Shown here: in pieces, positions 6,679 through 10,859 of the stretch
Layout of the letters: every line of letters starts with the position of its first letter
Position numbering within the stretch: position 1 is the first letter of the stretch
NCBI GenBank assembly: GCA_026389745.1
Contig: JAPLHG010000082.1
Span: 1 to 10,859 of the forward strand
Origin: Chloroflexota bacterium
GTDB taxonomy: Bacteria > Chloroflexota > Dehalococcoidia > Dehalococcoidales > Fen-1064
Length of the DNA: 10,859 bases
Direction: 5' to 3'
Made by a program: the position numbers and the translations under genes
The notes under the pieces: model-generated
Database searches by the model: none
Told to the model about the DNA's origin: nothing
What the model saw: the letters and a program-made list of their open reading frames with translations, nothing else

Positions 6679-7479
6679 ATGAATATGATTGTCTGCGTGA
6701 AGCAGGTGCCCGACCCTGAAGCACCGCCGGCCAGTTTCAAAATTGACCCGTCAGCCAATAAGGTGGTGCCACCAGCGGGTGTCCCGCCGGTCATCAGCCC
6801 TTTTGATGAACAGGCGGTTGAAGCGGCACTGAGAATTAAGGATGCCAAGGGCGGTAAAATCACCGTCCTCAGTTTGGGTACTAATCTATTAAGGGATGTC
6901 GTTAAGAAACCGCTATCTATGGGTGCCGATGAGCTTATCCTGTTAGAAGCCCCCGCTTTTGCTGATGGCGATAGCTGGTCGACTGCTTACGCTCTGGCAA
7001 TGGCGATTAAGAAAATTGCCCAGTATGACCTTATCATCTGCGGTCGGCAGGCGGCTGACTGGGATTCCGGCCAGGTGGGTGCTTGCATTGCTGAGACACT
7101 GGGATTGCCTCAGGTTACCGTTGCCAAGAAGGTAGAGGTTGCAGATGGCAAGGTCAAGGTAGAAAAAGTTACCGCTGATGGGTATGTGGTCATTGAGGTT
7201 GCTACACCGGCGCTGATTACAGTCGGTAATGAGCTCGGTGCACCGCGTTATGCCACCATCAAGGGTGTTATGGCGGCAGAGCGGAAAGAGGCGATTGTCT
7301 GGAAGCTGGCTGATATTGGTGTTGATGTCTCCAAGGTTGGAGCCGCAGGTCGCCGTACCAAAATACTCAAACTCTTCCGGCCCGTTCGTGAGGGCAAATG
7401 CGAAATCATCACCGGCGAAAATGAAGAGGATGCGGCGGCTAATCTAGCCAAGAAACTTGTGGAGGTAAAACTGCTCTAA
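6679..7479 (+). CDS. etfB: Electron transfer flavoprotein, beta subunit
   Basis: The beta subunit pairs with EtfA to form a soluble FAD-containing heterodimer that takes electrons from acyl-CoA dehydrogenases and related enzymes and passes them on, or bifurcates them in some lineages. The start at 6679 gives MNMIVCVKQVPDPEA, the normal family N-terminus, and a 266-residue protein of usual size. Visible features are SPFDEQAVEAALRIKD, the segment ITVLSLGTN, the nucleotide-binding region GRQAADWDSGQVG, and the conserved stretch TPALITVGNELGAPRYATIKG with its 'recognition loop' character. The C-terminus (ENEEDAAANLAKKLVE) is the arm that wraps the alpha subunit. The alpha-subunit gene follows after 45 bp. 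Which redox partner it serves, and whether it is a bifurcating type, cannot be told from this window; no dehydrogenase gene is adjacent. Confidence 0.94.
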   Translation: MNMIVCVKQVPDPEAPPASFKIDPSANKVVPPAGVPPVISPFDEQAVEAALRIKDAKGGKITVLSLGTNLLRDVVKKPLSMGADELILLEAPAFADGDSWSTAYALAMAIKKIAQYDLIICGRQAADWDSGQVGACIAETLGLPQVTVAKKVEVADGKVKVEKVTADGYVVIEVATPALITVGNELGAPRYATIKGVMAAERKEAIVWKLADIGVDVSKVGAAGRRTKILKLFRPVREGKCEIITGENEEDAAANLAKKLVEVKLL

Positions 7480-7524
7480 TGTCGTTTTTACGGCTGAAGG
7501 GTAGTTTAATTAAAGAGAAAGACG

Positions 7525-8523
7525 ATGGCTGATAATAAAGGCGTTATGATTCTTGCCGAGACGATAGATGGTAAGCTGGCTCCCATTGCCAAAGAACTAC
7601 TTGGTTGCGGTCGGAAGCTGGCTAACGAGTTTAAAGAAGAGTTAAGTGCTCTGTTGGTGGGTAGTGGTGTGACGAGTGTTGCGGCTGAAGCTATTACCTT
7701 CGGTGCCGATAAAGTTTATGTCGTTGATGGCCCCCCTTCTGAAAGATTATAGTACTGATGCTTATGTGGTGGTTGTTGAGAAAGTAGCCAAGCAGGCGAA
7801 TTCTCGGATTCTGCTGATGGGCAGACTACCATCGGGCGTGACCTAGCGCCGCGTGCCGCCTTTAGATTGGGTACGTCAGTTACGCTGGATTGCGTTGCGC
7901 TGGAGATTGATGTGGTTTCCAAGTTGCTTCTGCAGACCAAGCCGGTTTACGGTGGAAACGCAAGGGCAATTTATACAATGGAGACCTTACCTCAGATGGC
8001 GACTGTCAGAGCCAAGGCGATGTCCGCCCTGGCGCCGGATAGCTCCAGAAAGGGGGAGGTTATTACGATTGCCGCCGGATTGGATGCCAGCGCAATCAAA
8101 ACTCATGTTCTTCAGAAAGTCGTGCAGGAGGCGGAGGGTATCAAGCTTGAGGACGCTCCCATCATCATTGCGGGTGGCAGAGGCATCGGTAGTGCCGTTG
8201 GCTTCAAACAGTTGGAAGAGCTTGCCCAAATGCTTAAGGGAGCGGTGGGTGCCAGCCGACCGCCCTGTGACAATGGTTGGGTGCCGGATACAATCCAAAT
8301 CGGTTTGACGGGCAAGATTGTTTCGCCTGATGTCTATATTGCGGTTGCTGTTTCTGGCTCCAGTCAGCACCTTGCCGGCTGTTCCGGTGCCAAGAATATC
8401 ATTGCCATCAATCGTGACCCGGAGGCTAACATCTTCAAAGAAGCTCGTTTTGGTGTTGTCGGCGATTGGAAGAAGATTATTCCTGCTTTCCAGGCGAAGG
8501 CAAAGGAATTACTTGGCAAATAG
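7525..8523 (+). CDS. etfA: Electron transfer flavoprotein, alpha subunit; frame broken by two compensating one-base shifts
   Basis: EtfA binds the FAD of the electron transfer flavoprotein and completes the dimer with the upstream EtfB. As written, translation from ATG 7525 stops at 7752 after 75 codons. The family sequence continues in the next frame (LLKDYSTDAYVVVVEKVAKQ, 7736-7819) and then returns to the original frame at 7822 (QTTIGRDLAPRAAFRLGT), running to the stop at 8521-8523. One extra C in the run at 7731-7736 and one missing base at GGG (7819-7821) explain everything and restore about 332 residues, the normal length. The C-terminal FAD domain is intact: GAVGASRPPCDNGWVP, IGLTGKIVSPDVYIAV, SGSSQHLAG and AINRDPEANIF. 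Because all three parts remain family-like, sequencing or assembly error is more likely than a decayed gene. Read literally, it yields a 75-residue fragment and a separate C-terminal piece from about 7867. Confidence 0.9.
7731..7821 (+). other. Shifted-frame segment inside etfA
   Basis: The C6 run at 7731-7736 moves the frame by +1 and the GGG at 7819-7821 moves it back, so these 86 or so bases encode the expected EtfA sequence only in the second frame. Both breakpoints are single-nucleotide runs, the usual place for indel errors. The segment retains the family pattern of an alpha/beta domain (VVVVEK, then ILLMG). Confidence 0.85.
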
Positions 8524-8549
8524 AAATATTCTGGTCCGGAGTCCTAGGA

Positions 8550-8576
8550 GAGAGGGAAAGTAAAACTCTCCCTCTC
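8550..8576 (+). terminator. Possible weak terminator after etfA
   Basis: GAGAGGGA (8550-8557) and TCCCTCTC (8569-8576) form an 8-bp stem with an 11-base loop, 29 bp after the etfA stop codon. The downstream sequence (GTGTTATCTTCC) has scattered T residues but no run, so termination would be weak or need a factor. Confidence 0.4.
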
Positions 8577-8593
8577 GTGTTATCTTCCTTTCC

Positions 8594-8623
8594 TTGAACT
8601 TCGGCCTCTGATTGGTGTATATT
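8594..8623 (+). promoter_or_regulatory. Predicted promoter of the initiator tRNA gene
   Basis: TTGAAC (8594-8599) and TATATT (8618-8623, five of six) are separated by 18 bp. Transcription would start at about 8629-8631, two to four bases before the mature tRNA 5' end. If the recombinase is read from the same transcript, this promoter could also drive the integrated element's first gene. Confidence 0.55.
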
Positions 8624-8632
8624 TGAATAGGA

Positions 8633-8707
8633 CGCGGGGTGGAGCAGTGGCAGCTCGTCGGGCTCATAACCCGAAGGTCGTTGGTTCAAATCCAACCCCC
8701 GCTACCA
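8633..8707 (+). tRNA. Initiator tRNA-fMet (CAT anticodon), CCA encoded
   Basis: The 75 bases fold into a full cloverleaf: acceptor arm CGCGGGG/CCCCGCT, D stem GAGC/GCTC, anticodon stem TCGGG/CCCGA with loop CTCATAA, variable region AGGTC, and T arm GTTGG-TTCAAAT-CCAAC, followed by discriminator A and CCA. Three marks identify it as the initiator: an unpaired first position (C1 opposite U72), three G:C pairs at the base of the anticodon stem, and A11:U24 in the D stem. The D loop (AGTGGCA) is short. The gene remains complete although an integrase follows at once, as expected when an element carries a copy of the tRNA 3' end. Confidence 0.97.
8663..8707 (+). other. Putative attachment site (attL) in the 3' half of tRNA-fMet
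   Basis: Tyrosine recombinases commonly integrate at the anticodon or T arm of tRNA genes and leave the tRNA intact. Here a recombinase reading away from the tRNA starts within about 60-120 bp of its 3' end, so the core site should lie between the anticodon stem and the CCA end. No second copy of this sequence is present up to 10859, so the matching attR would be further right. The exact limits are inferred. Confidence 0.45.
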
Positions 8708-8763
8708 ACTTCCAGCTTCAAAATCCATCAAAAACCCAACCAAAGCTATCCCTTACTGAACAT

Positions 8764-8821
8764 AAAGTGTTCACAACTTCTAGCTTCAAAGTGTTCACAA
8801 ACCCCCAAAAAGTGTTCACAA
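8764..8821 (+). repeat. Three direct repeats AAAGTGTTCACAA at the recombinase N-terminus
   Basis: Exact 13-base copies lie at 8764-8776, 8788-8800 and 8809-8821. The spacings (24 and 21 bp) are close to two helical turns and are multiples of three, so each copy reads Lys-Val-Phe-Thr in the recombinase frame. Similar GTTCACAA copies recur after the gene, outside coding sequence, which points to a DNA-binding role such as arm-type recombinase sites. Confidence 0.85.
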
Positions 8822-9573
8822 GGGAATTGCTATTAACCTTTCTTAAAAGTAGAGCCAATGGTTTATCTCCAAGGACTATCACCGACTATGAATGGCGGTT
8901 ACAGCGGTTCATTGGCTATCCCCTAACTTCCCAGGGTATTAAGGACTTCTTGGATAACCTTACTTGTAAGAATGGCAAGTGGAACTATTTTAAGTGTGTA
9001 AGAGCACTAATCAACTGGCTATACCGAAATAACCACCTCTCGGACAACCCTATCACCTTCGTAGAGACACCAAAACGCCAAAAGAAGCTCCTCCCTGCCA
9101 TTAGCCAAGAGCAACTCCACACCTTGCTGGAACATTGCCACTGTGACCGAGACAAGGCTATATTGAACTTCCTGTGGTATTCGGGAACAAGGCTGTCAGA
9201 AGCTGCCAGTATCAAGGCTTCAGATTTCAACTGGAGTGAGGGTACTGTAATTGTTCTAGGGAAGGGTAACAAGTTCAGGAAGGCATTATCAGGCAATGGT
9301 ATTGTTAAGGCTTGGTTTACTTCCCATGATAACTTTGAACTGGATGCTAGCGGTATCCAGATGATGCTTAAAAGATTGGGCAAAGAATCTGGTATCCATT
9401 GCAATCCTCATTCATTCCGTAGAGGCTTTGCGGTTCATCAGGTGAAGAGTGGTTTGTCTACTCGTGTTGTTCAGGCACTAGGTGGCTGGGAACAAATCTC
9501 TATGGTTGAACGCTATACCAAATCCTTGTCCTTTGATGATGCCTTAAAGCTGTACAAAGGAACACAGGACTAA
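8767..9573 (+). CDS. Tyrosine recombinase/integrase of the tRNA-integrated element
   Basis: This enzyme cuts and rejoins DNA at attachment sites through a covalent tyrosine intermediate. An N-terminal SAM-like core-binding domain (RANGLSPRTITDYEWRLQRF) is followed by the catalytic domain. All catalytic positions are present: Arg in YSGTRLSEA (codon at 9190), Lys in GKGNKFRK (9262), His and Arg of HSFR (9409 and 9418), Trp in LGGWEQ (9487) and the nucleophile Tyr in VERYTK (9514). The Trp-Tyr spacing is normal. The frame is open back to 8623, through the whole tRNA, so the start is uncertain: GTG at 8767, 8791 and 8812 all lie within the repeats, and none has a Shine-Dalgarno sequence. The lack of a proper start suggests either leaderless translation or a host-side start used only after integration. 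About 250-270 residues would be a compact but complete recombinase. Confidence 0.92.
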   Translation: MFTTSSFKVFTNPQKVFTRELLLTFLKSRANGLSPRTITDYEWRLQRFIGYPLTSQGIKDFLDNLTCKNGKWNYFKCVRALINWLYRNNHLSDNPITFVETPKRQKKLLPAISQEQLHTLLEHCHCDRDKAILNFLWYSGTRLSEAASIKASDFNWSEGTVIVLGKGNKFRKALSGNGIVKAWFTSHDNFELDASGIQMMLKRLGKESGIHCNPHSFRRGFAVHQVKSGLSTRVVQALGGWEQISMVERYTKSLSFDDALKLYKGTQD

Positions 9574-9595
9574 CAACCCGATAGACGAAGCTAGA

Positions 9596-9628
9596 TTGTT
9601 CACAAGGCTAGGCTGGTTGTTCACAAGG
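9596..9628 (+). repeat. Two direct repeats TTGTTCACAAGG after the recombinase gene
   Basis: Exact 12-base copies are at 9596-9607 and 9617-9628, 21 bp apart (two helical turns). They share GTTCACAA with the three copies at the start of the recombinase gene, in the same orientation. Each has a short dyad, TTGT-TC-ACAA. The pair is enclosed by a 7-bp inverted repeat, CTAGATT (9591-9597) and AATCTAG (9631-9637). Confidence 0.8.
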
Positions 9629-9746
9629 GTAATCTAGGTTGTGATAGCCATAGCTTCCCTTGTAGTCTTATCTGCTATTGGCTAGGGGGTCATCCCCTGG
9701 GGCACTTGTTTGACCTAAGCCTAGCTACCCTAAGTTCGGCTCATAG

Positions 9747-9776
9747 AAAAATCCCAGTTTTGTGTCAATCTGGATT
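9747..9776 (-). terminator. Possible terminator of the minus-strand membrane-protein genes
   Basis: Read on the - strand, AAATCCAG (9776-9769) and CTGGGATT can pair with one bulged base, with a loop of about 12 bases, and the hairpin runs into five T residues (complement of 9747-9751). It lies about 45 bp after the stop codon of the Gx3-repeat gene, where its terminator would be expected. Confidence 0.4.
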
Positions 9777-9820
9777 TAATAACAGCACTGATTAACTCCA
9801 GTTAGAGTTAGAGCCTACTA

Positions 9821-10132
9821 CTAGTAACCTGCTTTTGCATCAGCATAACCTTCATCATATCCTTCTTCACGACCTGTATCGTATCCATCCCAATAAGAAT
9901 CTTTAGTCTTCAGAGCATCTTGGTATCCCTTATTGTAGCCTTGGTCAAAGACCTTGGTAAGGTCGGGGTTTAGCGCCATATTTTGCATCATTCCTTTTAA
10001 CCCAGCTACGTAAGAATCATTCCAACCATCATTGTAGGCTGCCTCAATACGATTGCTATGATAAAAATAGCCACCAATCAGTACAATCACGAATACAATT
10101 ATTGTCCAGATAAAGGCTGATTTCCACTTCAT
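9821..10132 (-). CDS. Small membrane-anchored protein with Gx3/GY repeats, function unknown
   Basis: I do not recognise this 103-residue protein. A positively charged start (MKWK) and a hydrophobic segment at about 7-25 (FIWTIIVFVIVLIGGYF) make a signal anchor that would place the rest outside the membrane. The remainder has three blocks with glycine every fourth residue and many aromatics: DGWNDSYVAGLKG, DQGYNKGYQDAL, and a final block from about 82 to 103 with four GYxx or GRxx units in a row. It has 11 Tyr in all and ends in Tyr. Glycine at every fourth position suits a helix with one smooth face; the same spacing marks deca-GX3 (Yae1-like) proteins, but this is only a resemblance. AGGAGG (10138-10143, complement strand) lies five bases before the ATG, so translation is well supported. 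It follows another small membrane-protein gene on the same strand by 86 bp. Confidence 0.75.
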   Translation of the reverse strand: MKWKSAFIWTIIVFVIVLIGGYFYHSNRIEAAYNDGWNDSYVAGLKGMMQNMALNPDLTKVFDQGYNKGYQDALKTKDSYWDGYDTGREEGYDEGYADAKAGY

Positions 10133-10218
10133 TCTAGCCTCCTATTTGTTTCAGATGATAGAAGTCCGTTCTGGATATATCACCCAACCACTAAGAGAGG
10201 GTCAACTCCGTGACCTCC

Positions 10219-10401
10219 TTACTTTATTGACCATCGGTAAATTAGATAACATGTAACAGCCAACCAGGTTATTGCCGCTATAATTTTGCCCTCAAGAAAC
10301 TGGGGATTCAAGAAAAATACTATTGCATACCAAACTATCAGACCTGCCAGCACTGCTAAAATCCCGAACCCTATTCTGTCACCAATGCCATTATGCTTCA
10401 T
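10219..10401 (-). CDS. Small two-helix membrane protein, function unknown
   Basis: This 60-residue product is not recognised. It has two hydrophobic segments, about 12-31 (GFGILAVLAGLIVWYAIVFF) and 39-55 (KIIAAITWLAVTCYLIY), joined by a short loop NPQFLEG, and it starts and ends with basic residues (MKHNGIGDR, YRWSIK). That suggests both ends on the cytoplasmic side. The ribosome-binding sequence is weak (GAGA a few bases before the ATG). It could be co-transcribed with the Gx3-repeat gene 86 bp downstream, and it is divergent from the XRE repressor gene, whose operator region lies 150-180 bp upstream of this start. Small size and lack of recognised relatives leave some doubt, but the membrane pattern is clear. 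Confidence 0.6.
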   Translation of the reverse strand: MKHNGIGDRIGFGILAVLAGLIVWYAIVFFLNPQFLEGKIIAAITWLAVTCYLIYRWSIK

Positions 10402-10533
10402 AGTTATCTCAATTTCAGTTAAGCAAGTCCTGCCCTATTGATTTTACTGCCAAGTCTTATTTATCAGGAATATACCAATATAACCAAAAAGGTGAAGAGA
10501 TTACTGTACCCTTCTTCTCTACATAGGTCTGTA

Positions 10534-10568
10534 ATGTCACTTAAATCGGGTTGTGGTAGGAGTGACAT
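10534..10568. promoter_or_regulatory. Inverted repeat ATGTCAC...GTGACAT in the divergent control region
   Basis: ATGTCAC (10534-10540) and GTGACAT (10562-10568) are perfect 7-bp inverted copies separated by 21 bp. The right arm fills the spacer of the larger palindrome at 10551-10578. A third ATGTCA begins exactly at the XRE start codon (10590-10595). Nested operator-like sites of this kind are common between divergent genes. Confidence 0.4.
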
Positions 10569-10578
10569 CCTATCACAA
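10551..10578. promoter_or_regulatory. Putative operator: 11-bp inverted repeat before the XRE gene
   Basis: TTGTGGTAGGA (10551-10561) and TCCTATCACAA (10568-10578) are inverted copies with one mismatch, separated by 6 bp. The site ends 11 bp before the ATG at 10590. A promoter probably overlaps it: TTGTGG as a poor -35 and CACAAT (10574-10579) as -10 would give a leaderless start near 10586. Autoregulation by the XRE protein is the natural inference. Confidence 0.6.
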
Positions 10579-10589
10579 TTTATTATAAG

Positions 10590-10847
10590 ATGTCAAAGCA
10601 GAATAGGGCAGACAGGGATACAAAAGACAAGCAATATCTAATCAAAATTGGCGATAATATAAGAAAAATACGAAACCAGCGGGGATACTCACAGGAAGAG
10701 TTCGCTGAAATCGCTGGCTTTAGTCGTTCTTACTACACCGAGATTGAGACTGGAAAACGGAATATATCAGTACTTAATCTTATTAAAATTGTAGAAGCTT
10801 TGAAGGCTGACTGGACTGAAATAATAGGCTTTACCAGGTCAAAATAG
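10590..10847 (+). CDS. XRE family helix-turn-helix transcriptional regulator
   Basis: This 85-residue protein is a single lambda-repressor-like DNA-binding domain with short tails. The five-helix fold runs from about 18 to 78: IGDNIRKIRNQRGYSQEEFAE, then the recognition helix region AGFSRSYYTEIETGKR, then ISVLNLIKIVEALKADW. Such proteins bind palindromic operators as dimers and often repress their own gene or a divergent one. The near-palindrome directly upstream (10551-10578) fits. ATG 10590 is the only usable start, as an upstream in-frame stop occurs at 10563 and no other ATG, GTG or TTG precedes the HTH. There is no Shine-Dalgarno sequence, so leaderless translation is likely. In its context the protein could be the element's lysogeny-type repressor; it could also belong to a restriction-modification or toxin-antitoxin module whose partner lies beyond the window. 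Confidence 0.88.
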   Translation: MSKQNRADRDTKDKQYLIKIGDNIRKIRNQRGYSQEEFAEIAGFSRSYYTEIETGKRNISVLNLIKIVEALKADWTEIIGFTRSK

Positions 10848-10859
10848 CTTTTCTACATA

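Larger units (their letters stand above)
9574..9820. other. Non-coding stretch between recombinase and the minus-strand genes, rich in CTAG
   Basis: No gene is supported in these 247 bases. They hold the two TTGTTCACAAGG repeats, an isolated TTGTGATAG (9639-9647) resembling the XRE operator half-site, and nested inverted repeats built around CTAG, such as GCTAGG (9681-9686) with CCTAGC (9720-9725). CTAG starts at 9591, 9608, 9634, 9682 and 9721, with another at 9821 in the next gene's stop codon. GGGG-TCAT-CCCC (9686-9697) could form a small hairpin but has no T run. Confidence 0.6.
8663..10859 (+). mobile_element. Left end of a tRNA-integrated genetic element, right end outside window
   Basis: From the tRNA onward the gene style changes: a tyrosine recombinase directly after the tRNA, two small membrane-protein genes on the opposite strand, an XRE-type repressor, long non-coding stretches, lower G+C by eye, and repeats around the recombinase. 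This combination is usual for integrative elements, satellites or prophage remnants. No structural phage gene, conjugation gene or recognisable defence gene is seen in the visible part, so its class is undetermined. Confidence 0.55.

Noticed and set aside
7853..8308. 151-residue open frame on the + strand
   Set aside because: It overlaps the EtfA FAD domain in another frame and has an Arg/Trp/Pro-rich composition typical of a shadow frame; only 7736-7819 of that frame encodes real EtfA sequence.
7987..8370. 127-residue open frame on the - strand
   Set aside because: Antisense shadow of etfA with no domain.
8764..8821. CRISPR-like array
   Set aside because: Repeats are only 13 bases, spacers 8-11 bases, and the sequence lies in a coding frame; no cas genes nearby.
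8985..9404. 139-residue open frame on the - strand
   Set aside because: Antisense to the recombinase catalytic domain, whose active-site residues are all intact.
9596..9628. DnaA boxes / replication origin
   Set aside because: GTTCACAA and its complement do not fit the TTWTNCACA consensus, and no replication initiator gene is visible.
10438..10641. 67-residue open frame on the + strand before the XRE gene
   Set aside because: It spans the operator palindromes and overlaps the XRE start in another frame; no ribosome-binding site or protein-like pattern.
10590..10847. XRE protein as the antitoxin of a toxin-antitoxin pair
   Set aside because: No toxin-like gene (HigB, RelE, HipA or similar) is adjacent within the window; possible only if the partner lies beyond 10859.

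Overview
This is a bacterial chromosomal window with two parts: a dense, co-directional housekeeping block (positions 2-8523, all on the + strand), followed by a tRNA gene carrying what looks like the left end of an integrated element (8633-10859). The organism is best guessed as a Dehalococcoidia-type member of the Chloroflexota. That guess rests on the general look of the proteins (the EF-G paralogue, the small ABC-2 exporter, the GDP-mannose-pyrophosphorylase-like enzyme, the NLPY form of PrmC). It is inference, not proof.

Housekeeping block. The window opens inside an EF-G-like translational GTPase with altered guanine-recognition motifs, closed by a perfect 12-bp terminator hairpin. Next comes a two-gene ABC-2 type exporter: an ATPase that appears to be on a leaderless transcript, and a permease that overlaps it by 11 bp. 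A sugar-nucleotide pyrophosphorylase with a C-terminal left-handed beta-helix follows. Then come peptide-chain release factor 1 (prfA) and its glutamine methyltransferase (prmC), which share an ATGA overlap; PrmC modifies the GGQ loop of the protein encoded just upstream. The block ends with the two electron transfer flavoprotein subunits, etfB and etfA. The etfA frame is broken by two compensating one-base shifts about 86 bp apart, so the protein is readable only if the middle segment is taken from another frame. Several genes have recognisable -10 elements but weak or absent Shine-Dalgarno sequences; extended -10 motifs (TGN before the hexamer) recur.

Accessory block. An initiator tRNA gene (CAT anticodon, three G:C pairs in the anticodon stem, CCA encoded) has its own promoter and is followed directly by a tyrosine recombinase with all six catalytic positions. 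The recombinase frame runs open through the whole tRNA, which is the classic layout of an attL junction. GTTCACAA-type repeats flank the recombinase core: three in frame at its N-terminal end (each encoding KVFT) and two just after its stop, spaced 21-24 bp. After a CTAG-rich non-coding stretch there are two small genes on the - strand, a membrane-anchored protein with Gx3 repeats and a two-helix membrane protein. A divergent XRE-type repressor gene follows, with a near-perfect 11-bp inverted repeat ending 11 bp before its start codon. The far end of the element is outside the window. No second copy of the tRNA 3' end is visible.

The parts most worth following up are the repeat system around the recombinase, the unusual Gx3 membrane protein, the nested operators before the XRE gene, the doubly frameshifted etfA, and the G4/G5 changes in the EF-G paralogue.
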